This document shows, one piece after another, positions 8,395 to 16,400 of a DNA stretch of 64,000 nucleotides; the first letter of the stretch is position 1; each line of letters opens with the position of its first letter. The notes under the pieces were generated by a model that was not told the origin of the DNA, did no database searches, and was given only the letters and a program-made list of their open reading frames with translations. The stretch is from an uncultured Dysosmobacter sp. GTDB lineage: Bacteria; Bacillota; Clostridia; Oscillospirales; Oscillospiraceae. The translations under genes were made by a program, and so were the position numbers. The stretch is from assembly GCA_947625655.1 (NCBI GenBank), contig CANQPD010000012.1, positions 19,963 to 83,962 of the forward strand, read 5' to 3'.

Positions 8395-9175
8395 GGCCCC
8401 TTTGGGACAAAGTGTCCCGAAGCAGCCGAAGCCGGACGGTTTGTATCTTATGGACGGGATCACGGGGCTGCTGGCCCTGCCCCGTCATTCGGTGGATATG
8501 ATTTTGACCGATCCGCCCTATGGCACCACCCGCAACTATTGGGACGTGCCCCTGCCCCTGCCGGAGCTGTGGGAGGCGGTGCGCTGGGCCTTAAAGCCAA
8601 ACGGCGCGGCCCTGTTCTTTGCCCAATGCCCTTATGACAAGGTGCTGGGCGCGTCCAACCTCTCCATGCTCCGCTATGAGTGGGTGTGGTATAAGAGCAA
8701 GGCAACCGGCTTTCTCAACGCCCGCCGGGCTCCGCTGAAAAAGACGGAGAATATTTTGGTGTTTTATCAAAAGCTGCCCACATATAATCCTCAGTTTGAA
8801 CCAGGGGAGCCGTATCAGAAGATTTTTCATAAAAGCGGCAACAGCCCTAACTATGGGAAGTTCGAGCGCACCACGGGCGGCTCGGAGGACGGGCGGCGGT
8901 TTCCCAGCAATATCATTTCGTTCCCCACGGTACAGCGCACACTCCACCCCACGCAAAAGCCGGTGGCGCTGTGTGAGTATCTGATCCGTACTTACACCCA
9001 GCCCGGCGAGGTGGTGGCGGACATCTGCGCGGGGAGCGGCACAACGGCGGTGGCCGCCCTGAACACGGGCCGCCGCTTCATTTGTTTTGAAACGGCCCCG
9101 GCCATCTATGCCCCCGCCCTGGAACGTGTAGAGCAGGCGCGAGCGGCGGTGGCCGGGGGCGGGAAAGGAGTTTGA
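8384..9175 (+). CDS. DNA methyltransferase, N6-adenine/N4-cytosine type
   Basis: A 263-residue amino-methyltransferase. The catalytic motif DPPYGTTRNYWD lies near residue 43; the S-adenosylmethionine site VADICAGSGTTAVAAL is near residue 214, after TLHPTQKPVALCEYLI. This order (catalytic motif before the cofactor motif) is that of the beta class. No restriction partner is adjacent. Residues 7-13, LGQSVPK, are encoded by ICE palindrome copy 4, inserted in the non-conserved N-terminus. The gene overlaps the SpoVG-like gene by 11 bases. Confidence 0.88.
   Translation: MTAEAPLGQSVPKQPKPDGLYLMDGITGLLALPRHSVDMILTDPPYGTTRNYWDVPLPLPELWEAVRWALKPNGAALFFAQCPYDKVLGASNLSMLRYEWVWYKSKATGFLNARRAPLKKTENILVFYQKLPTYNPQFEPGEPYQKIFHKSGNSPNYGKFERTTGGSEDGRRFPSNIISFPTVQRTLHPTQKPVALCEYLIRTYTQPGEVVADICAGSGTTAVAALNTGRRFICFETAPAIYAPALERVEQARAAVAGGGKGV
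8400..8422. repeat. ICE palindrome copy 4 (core 8404-8418), within a gene
   Basis: Core GGGACAAAGTGTCCC in the 5' coding part of the amino-methyltransferase, read as LGQSVPK. Confidence 0.92.
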
Positions 9176-9760
9176 CAGCTTATCGGGAAATACATTGTCT
9201 GTTACTGTGATCCGCCCTGGCGCTACGCCCAAAAGGGTGTGCAGGGGGCGGCGGAAAACCATTACCCCACCATGAGCATGGAGGAGCTGTGCGCGCTTCC
9301 GGTGGCCGAGATCATGGCCCCGGACAGCGCGCTTTTTTTGTGGGCCACCTTCCCCCAACTCCCGGAGGCCCTGCGGCTGATCCACGCCTGGGGTTTTCGA
9401 TATAAGACCGTGGCTTTTGTCTGGCTGAAACAAAACCGCAAATCCCCCGGCTGGTTTTATGGTCTGGGCTTCTGGACGCGGGGCAACGCCGAGGTATGTC
9501 TGCTGGCAACGCGGGGCCACCCCAGGCGGCAGGCGGCCAACGTCCACCAATTCATCATTTCCCCTGTGGAGGCCCACAGCAAAAAGCCGGACGAGGCGCG
9601 GGACAAGATCGTGGCCCTCATGGGGGACGTACCCCGTGTGGAGCTGTTCGCCCGCCAGATCCCGCCCGGCTGGGACGTGTGGGGGAACGAGGTGGACTGC
9701 ACCCCGGAGCTTCGGGACACTTTGTCCCAAAGGAAGGAGGCATCGTCGTGGCCTATGTGA
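9176..9760 (+). CDS. MT-A70 family adenine methyltransferase, start unclear
   Basis: About 185-194 residues. The MT-A70 catalytic motif DPPWRYAQKG is encoded at 9209-9220, followed by NHYPTMSMEELCALPV, ALFLWATFPQLPEALRLIHA and FWTRGNAEVCLLATRGHPRR. The first usual start (GTG 9239) lies after the catalytic motif and would give a dead protein, yet from the stop at 9173-9175 onward there is no ATG, GTG or TTG in this frame before the motif. AAAGGAG (9164-9170) precedes ATC 9182 and ATT 9194 as possible rare starts; a frameshift from TTG 9172 is the other option. The C-terminus includes palindrome copy 5. The family methylates N6-adenine. Confidence 0.75.
   Translation, partial: QLIGKYIVCYCDPPWRYAQKGVQGAAENHYPTMSMEELCALPVAEIMAPDSALFLWATFPQLPEALRLIHAWGFRYKTVAFVWLKQNRKSPGWFYGLGFWTRGNAEVCLLATRGHPRRQAANVHQFIISPVEAHSKKPDEARDKIVALMGDVPRVELFARQIPPGWDVWGNEVDCTPELRDTLSQRKEASSWPM
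9710..9732. repeat. ICE palindrome copy 5 (core 9714-9728), within a gene
   Basis: Core GGGACACTTTGTCCC, opposite orientation to copy 4, read as RDTLSQR at the C-terminus of the MT-A70 protein and directly before the ribosome binding site of the PrgI gene. Confidence 0.92.
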
Positions 9761-10125
9761 ACGTCCCCAACGATCTTTCCAAAATCAAAACCAAGGTCGC
9801 GTTTAACCTGACGAAACGCCAGCTCATTTGTTTTGGCTGTGCGGCGGCGGTGGGTATCCCTCTGTATCTGCTCACCCGCGGGGGCATCGGCAACTCGGCG
9901 GCGCTGCTGCTCATGCTGGCCGTCATGCTCCCGGCGTTCCTGCTTGCCATGTATGAGCGGGACGGCCTGCCGCTGGAAAAAGTGTTACACAACATTCTCC
10001 GGGCCAAGTACCTGCGGCCCGGTATCCGGCCCTACCGGACGGAGAATATTTATGCCCCATTCGCGGGAAAGGAGGAACCTATTGCAAAAAACAAGAGCCC
10101 CAAGGCGCGGCCCGGTCAGGGCTGA
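9748..10125 (+). CDS. prgI: PrgI family transfer protein
   Basis: A 125-residue protein with GTG start after AAGGAGG, overlapping the preceding gene by 13 bases. It has the PrgI pattern: a short N-terminal part (AYVNVPNDLSKIKTKVAFNL), two membrane segments (LICFGCAAAVGIPLYLL and ALLLMLAVMLPAFLLAM) and the conserved ERDGLPLEKVLHN. PrgI proteins are small inner-membrane parts of Gram-positive type IV systems encoded directly before the VirB4 ATPase, as here. The C-terminal tail is basic and overlaps the start of virB4. Confidence 0.85.
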   Translation: MAYVNVPNDLSKIKTKVAFNLTKRQLICFGCAAAVGIPLYLLTRGGIGNSAALLLMLAVMLPAFLLAMYERDGLPLEKVLHNILRAKYLRPGIRPYRTENIYAPFAGKEEPIAKNKSPKARPGQG

Positions 10126-12454
10126 ACGGCACAAACGGGATCGCCGCTCTCTGTCCGCCCAGCAGACTATCCCCTATGTACGGATGCTGCCGGACGGCGT
10201 GTGCCAGCTCCCCGGCGGCCTGTTCACCAAGACGCTGGCCTATGAGGACATCAACTACTCCGTGGCGTCCACGGAGGATCAGTCCGCTATTTTCAACGGC
10301 TGGAGCGAGTTCCTCAACTACTTTGACAGCTCTATCCCGTTCCAGCTCACCTTTATCAACCGCCGTTCCCTTTCAAATGGGCGGTACAAGATCAACATTC
10401 CCCCGGCCCATGACGATTTTGACAGCATCCGGGCGGAGTATACGGAGATGCTCAAAGGACAGGTTGCCAAAAGCAACAACGGCATTGACCGGGCCAAGTA
10501 TATCACCTTCGGCGTCCCGGCTGACGATCTGGCCGCCGCCCGGCCCCGGCTGGGGCGCGTGGAGGCGGACGTGCTGGGAAATTTCAAGCGGCTGGGTGTG
10601 GCGGCATCCCCCCTGGATGGGCGGGAGCGGCTGGCGGTGCTCCACGGCCAGACACACCCCGGCCCCCAGCGGGAGGCGTTCCGTTTCTCCTGGGCCGATG
10701 TAGTAAAGACCGGCCTGGGCACCAAGGAGGCCATCGCCCCCTTCGGCGGCTTTGACTTCACCCGGCCCCGGATGTTCCGGGTGGGCCGGTATTGGGGCGC
10801 GGCCAGCTACTTGCAGATCATGGCGTCCGAGCTGTCCGACAGGCTCCTGCGTGAGATCCTGGAGCTGGACGCGGAATTGACCGTCACCATGCACATCCAG
10901 ACGGTGGATCAGACACGGGCCATTAAGACCGTCAAGGGGAAAGTCTCGGACATCGGCAAAATGAAGGTGGAGGAACAGAAAAAGGCGATGCGGGCCGGGT
11001 ATGACCCGGACATTCTGCCCCCTGACCTCATTACCTACTCCAAGGACGCCGCCGATCTGCTCTCCGACCTCCAATCCCGGAATGAGCGGATGCTCCTGCT
11101 CACGTTTACGGTGATAAACCTCGCCCCCACACGGGAGCGGCTGGAAAACGACGTGTTCACCGTGGGCGGTATCGCTCAAAAATATAACTGTGCCCTGCGG
11201 CGGCTGGACTGGCAGCAGGAGCAGGGCTATGTGTCCTCCCTGGTGCTGGGCCGGAACGAGGTGGAGATCCAGCGGGGCATGACGACCAGCAGCACGGCGA
11301 TCTTCATTCCCTTTATCACCCGCGAGCTCCGCATGGGCGGGCAGGCTCTCTACTATGGCATGAACGCGCTTTCTCACAACGTCATCATGGCGGACAGGAA
11401 AAAGCTGAAATCTGCCAACGGCCTGTATCTCGGCTCCACGGGCAGCGGCAAAAGTTTTGCGGCCAAGCGTGAGCTGATCCACGTCTTTCTGGCGACACAG
11501 GACCGGATCATTATTGTTGACCCCATGGGGGAATATGCCCCGCTGGTGCGGCGGCTGGGCGGGCAGGTTATTGAGATTGCCCCGGACAGCCCCAGCCACA
11601 TCAACCCTATGGATATTCAGCTTGATCTGGACGGCGGCGACAGCCCCCTTTCCATGAAAGCGGACTTCCTGCTGTCCCTGTGTGAGCTGGTGGTGGGCGG
11701 CAAAGAGGGATTACAGCCTATTGAGAAAACCGTCATTGACCGCTGTGTTCGGCAGGTGTACCGGGAGCTGACCCTGGGGCTTGGGGACGGCTCCATGCCG
11801 CTGTTGCAGGATTTGTACGAGGAACTGCTGAAACAGCCGGAGCCGGAGGCCCAGCGGGTGGCGACGGCCCTGGAGCTCTACTGCACCGGCTCCCTGAACC
11901 TCTTTAACCACCAAACCAACGTCAATCTCAATTCCCGCGTGGTGTGCATCGTGCTCAAGGGCATGGGCGAGAACCTGCGGAAGATCGCCATGCACATTAC
12001 CAATGAGTTTGTAAAATCCGCGGTCAACACCAACTTTGAAAATGGGATCGCAACATGGTGCTATTTTGACGAGTTCCACATTCTTTTGCGCGATCCCCTG
12101 ACCGCCAGCTATTTTGTCTCCATCTGGCAGATGCTCCGCAAACGGGGCTGTGTTCCTTCGGCACTGACGCAGAACGTCAAGCATCTGCTGGCAAGTCAGG
12201 AAATTCAAAACATTCTGGACAACACGGATTTTCTGATCCTGCTGTCCCAGGCACAAAGCGACCGGGCGATCCTGGCAAAGCAGCTCGGTATCTCCGAGCA
12301 CCAGCTTTCCTATATCACGCAAAGCAACAGCGGCGAGGGCCTGCTGTTTTACGGCTCCGTGACGATCCCATTCGTTGACCGTTTCCCCAAGGGTGAGATT
12401 TATGACTTGCTCACCACCCGCCCGGAGGACTTGAAAAATGACGCCGGAGCGTGA
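10082..12454 (+). CDS. virB4: VirB4/TraE-like conjugation ATPase
   Basis: A 790-residue ATPase that powers assembly of the transfer channel and substrate movement. The start is TTG 10082, 6 bases after GGAGG; a longer frame to 9833 exists but only overlaps the PrgI gene. The N-terminal domain contains LPDGVCQLPGGLFTKTLAYE and the region that contacts membrane partners. Walker A is GSTGSGKS near residue 451, with IIIVDPMGEYAPLVRRLGGQ after it; Walker B is YFDEFHILL near residue 660, followed by SALTQNVKHLLASQEIQ. It is complete and overlaps the next gene by 17 bases. Confidence 0.94.
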   Translation: MQKTRAPRRGPVRAERHKRDRRSLSAQQTIPYVRMLPDGVCQLPGGLFTKTLAYEDINYSVASTEDQSAIFNGWSEFLNYFDSSIPFQLTFINRRSLSNGRYKINIPPAHDDFDSIRAEYTEMLKGQVAKSNNGIDRAKYITFGVPADDLAAARPRLGRVEADVLGNFKRLGVAASPLDGRERLAVLHGQTHPGPQREAFRFSWADVVKTGLGTKEAIAPFGGFDFTRPRMFRVGRYWGAASYLQIMASELSDRLLREILELDAELTVTMHIQTVDQTRAIKTVKGKVSDIGKMKVEEQKKAMRAGYDPDILPPDLITYSKDAADLLSDLQSRNERMLLLTFTVINLAPTRERLENDVFTVGGIAQKYNCALRRLDWQQEQGYVSSLVLGRNEVEIQRGMTTSSTAIFIPFITRELRMGGQALYYGMNALSHNVIMADRKKLKSANGLYLGSTGSGKSFAAKRELIHVFLATQDRIIIVDPMGEYAPLVRRLGGQVIEIAPDSPSHINPMDIQLDLDGGDSPLSMKADFLLSLCELVVGGKEGLQPIEKTVIDRCVRQVYRELTLGLGDGSMPLLQDLYEELLKQPEPEAQRVATALELYCTGSLNLFNHQTNVNLNSRVVCIVLKGMGENLRKIAMHITNEFVKSAVNTNFENGIATWCYFDEFHILLRDPLTASYFVSIWQMLRKRGCVPSALTQNVKHLLASQEIQNILDNTDFLILLSQAQSDRAILAKQLGISEHQLSYITQSNSGEGLLFYGSVTIPFVDRFPKGEIYDLLTTRPEDLKNDAGA

Positions 12455-14501
12455 CAGCCGGGGCCCACGGCAGGATAAAGCCGATCCCGCCCTCCGCTTT
12501 AACGGCAAGGGGGAAACGACGGAGGAACCCAAGTCCGGGGGCCGCCCCGCTGGGGCATGGAAAAAGGCGTCGGCCCGCATGAGGGCGGAAGCCCAGCCGG
12601 AAGTGACATCCCCGACCACCGATAAACCGGAACAGGGGCAGCAAGCGCCCTGTGCTCCCGGCGAGCCGGAGACTTCCCCCACCGGGGAGGCTCCCCAGCC
12701 TACTGGGGCCGATCCCCCCATGGAGGGCGGCGTCACTGATAGGGCACCACAGCAGACCGGGGACGGCGCTGGCCCGGATACCGGGGCTGATCCTTTGGGA
12801 CAAAGTGTCCCGAAGTACCGGCAGCGGAGCAGACGGGCGGATTCCGCTCAGCCCAGCGCGGCCCAGGGCAAATACCAGCAGGAGTCCCAACAGGCCCGGC
12901 CCGCCGATAAGCTCCGCCACGACAGCGGCGTTGTGGATGGCGGCTCTGAGGGGACCGGGGATAAAACCCCGGAGCCTGAACCGCTCCGCAAGGCCCGGCT
13001 CCGCATGGAGCGGCGGGAAAGTAAGCTGAACACGGCCAGCGAGAAACTGGCGAACCAAAAGCCCTACAAGCCGCCCGGCCCTGTGCGCCGGGCGGCTGGC
13101 TTTGCCGGGCGGAGCGCCCACGGCTTTGTCCACGGCAAAATCTATCAGGTGGAGCAGGAGAATGTGGGCGTGGAGGGCGCTCACCGCTCCGAGCTGGTGG
13201 GCGAGGCTGTGGGCCGGAGAGCGGTGCGCTATACCAAAAACCGCGTTCACACCCGCCCGGCCCGGCAGGTGCGAACGGCCCGAGCCCGGTATGTCAATGC
13301 GGCGGCGGACTATCGCTTTCAGCAGGCCGCCGCCGAACACCCGGAACTGAGCAAAAATGCCCTGGCCCGGCTGTGGCGGAAACGCCAGCAGCGCAAGCGG
13401 TATCAAAAACAGGCAAAGGAGGCGGCCAAGCAGGGCGCAAGGGCGGCGGAGAAAACGGCGGTCACAACGGAGAAGCTGGCCGCCCGTGTTGCGGGCACGG
13501 TCAAGCGCCATCCTGTGGCGGCCCTGATCGTCCTGCTGTGCCTGCTCCTGATGGTGGGGCTGCAGTCTTGTATGTCCTCGCTGGCCGCTGTCGGCAACGG
13601 CATAACCGGGAGCGTCACAGCCGCCACCTATCCGGCGGAGGACGCCGATCTGCTGGGGGCCGAGGCCGCCTATGCCGGTCTGGAGACCGAACTGCAAAGC
13701 TATCTGGATAACTACACCGCCACCCACAGCTATGACGAGTACCACTTTGATTTAGAGACCATTGAGCACGATCCCTATGTGCTGCTGTCCATCCTGTCCG
13801 CCCTCCACCCGGAGGGCTGGACGCTGGCGGACGTGGAGAACACCCTGCAAGCCCTTTTTGACCGCCAGTATACCCTGACGGAGCGTGTGGTGGTAGAAAC
13901 GCGGTATGACAGCGAGGGCGAACCCTATTCCTGGTATGTCTGCCATGTGACGCTGACAAACGAAAATCTGTCCCATCTGCCCGTCTACATCATGGGCGAG
14001 GAACCGCTCTCCCGGTACGCCATCTATATGGCCTCGCTGGGGAACCGGCCCGATCTGTTCCCATCCTCGGCCTATGTGGGCAAATACACCAACCCGCCCA
14101 CGGTTTACGAGGTGCCCCCGGAGGCCCTGGCCGACGCAACCTTTGCGGCCATGCTGGAGGTGGCGGAGAAATTCGTGGGCTATCCCTATGTGTGGGGCGG
14201 CAGCTCCCCGGCCACGTCCTTTGACTGCTCCGGCTACCTGTCCTATATCCTGAACCAGTGCGGCTGGGACGTGGGGCGGCTGGGGGCTACGGGGCTTTAC
14301 AACTACTGCACCCCCACCAGCGATCCCCAGCCCGGCGACTTGGTGTTCTTTGTGGGCACCTATGACACCACCGGCGTTTCCCACTGTGGCTTGTACCTGG
14401 GGGATGGCTGGATGCTCCACGCGGGCGATCCCATTGGGTACGCGAACCTGAACAGCAGCTATTGGCAATCCCACTTCTACGCCTACGGGCGTTTACCTTG
14501 A
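12438..14501 (+). CDS. NlpC/P60 peptidoglycan hydrolase (CD1108 family)
   Basis: A 687-residue VirB1-like protein. Residues 1-200 are proline- and charge-rich and disordered, containing palindrome copy 6 read as LGQSVPK. A basic helical region leads to one membrane segment near residues 355-380 (VAALIVLLCLLLMVGLQS). The C-terminal NlpC/P60 domain has the catalytic cysteine in FDCSGYLSYILN (about residue 596), the histidine in VSHCGLYLGDGW and a third polar residue near MLHAGDP. It probably opens the cell wall locally for the conjugation channel. The start lies inside the end of virB4. Confidence 0.9.
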   Translation: MTPERDSRGPRQDKADPALRFNGKGETTEEPKSGGRPAGAWKKASARMRAEAQPEVTSPTTDKPEQGQQAPCAPGEPETSPTGEAPQPTGADPPMEGGVTDRAPQQTGDGAGPDTGADPLGQSVPKYRQRSRRADSAQPSAAQGKYQQESQQARPADKLRHDSGVVDGGSEGTGDKTPEPEPLRKARLRMERRESKLNTASEKLANQKPYKPPGPVRRAAGFAGRSAHGFVHGKIYQVEQENVGVEGAHRSELVGEAVGRRAVRYTKNRVHTRPARQVRTARARYVNAAADYRFQQAAAEHPELSKNALARLWRKRQQRKRYQKQAKEAAKQGARAAEKTAVTTEKLAARVAGTVKRHPVAALIVLLCLLLMVGLQSCMSSLAAVGNGITGSVTAATYPAEDADLLGAEAAYAGLETELQSYLDNYTATHSYDEYHFDLETIEHDPYVLLSILSALHPEGWTLADVENTLQALFDRQYTLTERVVVETRYDSEGEPYSWYVCHVTLTNENLSHLPVYIMGEEPLSRYAIYMASLGNRPDLFPSSAYVGKYTNPPTVYEVPPEALADATFAAMLEVAEKFVGYPYVWGGSSPATSFDCSGYLSYILNQCGWDVGRLGATGLYNYCTPTSDPQPGDLVFFVGTYDTTGVSHCGLYLGDGWMLHAGDPIGYANLNSSYWQSHFYAYGRLP
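12793..12815. repeat. ICE palindrome copy 6 (core 12797-12811), within a gene
   Basis: Core GGGACAAAGTGTCCC inside the disordered N-terminal part of the NlpC/P60 gene, read as LGQSVPK, the same frame as copies 4 and 7. Confidence 0.92.
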
Positions 14502-14522
14502 AGGACAAAGGAGGATGAACTA

Positions 14523-14783
14523 TTGGCAATTTCCAAAAGCGCGAAGATCAAGGCCGAGATGGATAAGGTCAAGGCCAAGATCACGGAACAGCAGACGAAA
14601 TTGAAGGAGCTGGAACAAAGGCACCGAGAAGCGGAAAACGAGGAGATCGTGGACATCGTGCGGGGCATGAGCATCTCCCTGGCCGATCTGCCCGCCCTGC
14701 TCCAAACCATGAAGGGCGGCGCTTTGGGACAAAGTGTCCCAAAGCCGGAGGAAATCCCTGAAAAGGAGGAGTCTGCGGAATGA
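14523..14783 (+). CDS. DUF4315 family protein
   Basis: An 86-residue protein with TTG start (relatives begin similarly) after AAAGGAGG. Residues 1-45 form a basic coiled coil (IKAEMDKVKAKITEQQTKLK), followed by EEIVDIVRGMSISLADLPAL, the conserved signature of DUF4315. The C-terminal 20 residues contain LGQSVPK from palindrome copy 7 and look like an added tail. The family is found between the NlpC/P60 and DUF4366 genes in Clostridia ICEs, exactly as here. Function unknown. The stop overlaps the next start (ATGA). Confidence 0.88.
   Translation: MAISKSAKIKAEMDKVKAKITEQQTKLKELEQRHREAENEEIVDIVRGMSISLADLPALLQTMKGGALGQSVPKPEEIPEKEESAE
14722..14744. repeat. ICE palindrome copy 7 (core 14726-14740), within a gene
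   Basis: A fully symmetric CTTT...AAAG copy in the 3' coding end of the DUF4315 gene, again read as LGQSVPK. Confidence 0.92.
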
Positions 14784-15679
14784 GAAAAACGCGGTATCTG
14801 ACGGCGGCGCTGTGCGCCGTCGTTTTGCTTTCCGGCCTTACCGTCCCGGCCTATGCGGGCGGCGGCGAGGAATGGTCTGACGTGGAGGCTTCCACCAGGG
14901 AGCCGGTGCAGACTGCCGAGCCCACACCAACGCCGGAGCCTACCCCTGATCCCACGCCGACGCCGGAACTGGAGCCCACGGTGGAGCCCAGCCCGGAGCC
15001 TGCGGCCACGGTGACACCGGCTGCCTCGCCCTCCGGGACGGCGGCCACTACCAGCACCGCCAGCGCCAAGCCTGCCACAGTCACGCCGTCCACGGTTTCC
15101 GCTGATGATGCCCCGGATGAGGACAACACGGCCACGGGCGGCGTGGATTGGGAGGGCCTTGATCCCGCCGAGCTGAACCCCCTGACCCCAGACGGCCAGG
15201 GCTCGGTGCTGGACAATGCTGCCGAAAGTGAGGGCAAGGAGTTTTTTACCATCACCACGGCGGATGAGTCCGTATTCTATCTTGTCATTGACCGCCAGAA
15301 GAACGGCGAGAACGTGTATTTCCTGAACGCTGTCACCGTGGCCGATCTCATGGCGCTGGCGGAGGACAGCGGCGCGGCGCTCTCCAGCGTGACGCCGGAG
15401 CCCGAACCGGAACCCACCCCCAGCGCGGAACCGGAGCCGGAGCCGGAACCCGAACCGGAGAAAACCGGCGGCCTTGGCACATTCCTTGTGGCCCTGGCGG
15501 TAGTGGCCGTGGGCGGCGGGGCCGGGTGGTATTTCAAAATATACCGGCCCAAGCAGCAGCGGGCCGCCGATGATCTGGAGGAGGACTACACGGAGCCGGA
15601 CTATGGGGCCAGCTATGACGGTTATGACAACGACGGCGGGGACGATGACGGTCCGCCCTGGGATGAGGAGGACGAATGA
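14780..15679 (+). CDS. DUF4366 exported ICE protein (CD1107 family)
   Basis: A 299-residue protein with a signal peptide (RYLTAALCAVVLLSGLTVPA, cleavage probably after AYA), a long Pro-Thr-Glu repeat region (PTPEPTPDPTPTPE) that can span the wall, a compact domain around FTITTADESVFYLVIDRQKN and VYFLNAVTVADLMAL, a second Glu-Pro spacer, and one membrane segment (TFLVALAVVAVGGGAGWYF) with an acidic tail. The compact domain plus C-terminal anchor identify DUF4366 of conjugative elements. It is a probable surface part of the mating apparatus; the function is not proved. Confidence 0.88.
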   Translation: MRKTRYLTAALCAVVLLSGLTVPAYAGGGEEWSDVEASTREPVQTAEPTPTPEPTPDPTPTPELEPTVEPSPEPAATVTPAASPSGTAATTSTASAKPATVTPSTVSADDAPDEDNTATGGVDWEGLDPAELNPLTPDGQGSVLDNAAESEGKEFFTITTADESVFYLVIDRQKNGENVYFLNAVTVADLMALAEDSGAALSSVTPEPEPEPTPSAEPEPEPEPEPEKTGGLGTFLVALAVVAVGGGAGWYFKIYRPKQQRAADDLEEDYTEPDYGASYDGYDNDGGDDDGPPWDEEDE

Positions 15680-15852
15680 ATTTTACCGACAGCCTGTATG
15701 AGCCGGAAATGAAGAAAAAGCCCCAGCCGGAGGAACCCCCACGGGCGGGCGCGCCCGACGGCTCCCGCTGCATGGGCTGCCCCTACTGGCGGGGGATCAT
15801 GTGCGTATCCTGCTACCGGGATTTGGTGCGCCAGCTCTGCGCCCGGAGGTGA
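15676..15852 (+). CDS. Small cysteine-rich protein (58 aa)
   Basis: The ATG overlaps the DUF4366 stop (ATGA). The product begins MNFTDSLYEPEMKKKPQPEE and contains CMGCPYW and CVSCYRDLVRQLC, a spaced C-x2-C ... C-x2-C set suited to one zinc ion. It precedes another cysteine-rich gene by 4 bases. It is short, so no family is claimed, but tight coupling and preserved cysteines support it as real. Confidence 0.65.
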   Translation: MNFTDSLYEPEMKKKPQPEEPPRAGAPDGSRCMGCPYWRGIMCVSCYRDLVRQLCARR

Positions 15853-15856
15853 AGCG

Positions 15857-16222
15857 ATGGAGGATTGCCGGGAGCTGACGCGGCAGGAGCGGGCGGCGAT
15901 CCGGGCGCTGGTGACAAAGTGGTGTGCCAACTATGACCGGGAGCACGGTTGTCTCCCGCTGGAGTGTGGGTGTTATATGCTCGGCAAGTGCTGGACGGGC
16001 GCCTATTGCCGCTACTTCCGGGAGGCCGTGCTCCCCCTTGATCCGGCGCTGGAGGCGGCTTTGACCGCCCAAGGCCCGGCCCTGGAGCTCCGTGTCTGCC
16101 CCATTTGCGGCAGCTCATTCCCGCCTATGGGAAAACGGGCCTTTTGTTCAACCGCCTGCACCGAGGCCGCCCGGCGCATACGGCAGCGGGGATATATGAA
16201 AAACAGGCGGCGCGGCAGTTAG
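15857..16222 (+). CDS. Cysteine-rich VLP domain protein
   Basis: A 121-residue protein. The N-terminal half (RAAIRALVTKWCANYDREHG, CLPLECGCYMLGKCWTGAYC) matches the Cysteine-rich VLP domain family of Clostridia mobile elements. The C-terminal half is a zinc-ribbon-like region, CPICGSSFPPMGKRAFCSTA, like the small zinc finger found in host factors that recognise their own start. It is the last gene of the transfer operon before a 178-base gap. A nucleic-acid-binding role is plausible but not shown. Confidence 0.8.
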   Translation: MEDCRELTRQERAAIRALVTKWCANYDREHGCLPLECGCYMLGKCWTGAYCRYFREAVLPLDPALEAALTAQGPALELRVCPICGSSFPPMGKRAFCSTACTEAARRIRQRGYMKNRRRGS

Positions 16223-16343
16223 CTTTTGCCGTTCTGAACCCCGCCTGCGGCAAGGCTTTCCGGGCCTGTTTTTTAGGGGGCCGGTACGTTTTCACGTCTG
16301 GCCCCCATTTTCACAAGAAAAAGCTAACATTACCCGTGCGGGG

Positions 16344-16366
16344 CTTTGGGACAAAGTGTCCCGAAG
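16344..16366. repeat. ICE palindrome copy 8 (core 16348-16362)
   Basis: Core GGGACAAAGTGTCCC with GGCTTT/GAAGCTC arms in the gap (16223-16400) before the next gene, 35 bases before its ATG. The remaining gap shows nothing definite. Confidence 0.9.
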
Positions 16367-16400
16367 CTCCGCCTGTTTTATCTGGACGAGGAGGTTGATT

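Noticed and set aside
8591..9730. Long minus-strand open frame (379 codons) opposite two methyltransferase genes
   Set aside because: It is a GC-rich shadow with low-complexity composition; the opposite strand carries clear catalytic motifs.
9833..10081. N-terminal extension of VirB4
   Set aside because: This part is an out-of-frame reading of the PrgI gene; TTG 10082 has the proper binding site and fits family length.
16356..16400. Start of the DUF3560-like gene inside the palindrome
   Set aside because: ATG 16401 has a strong binding site at correct distance; the extension is palindrome-derived.
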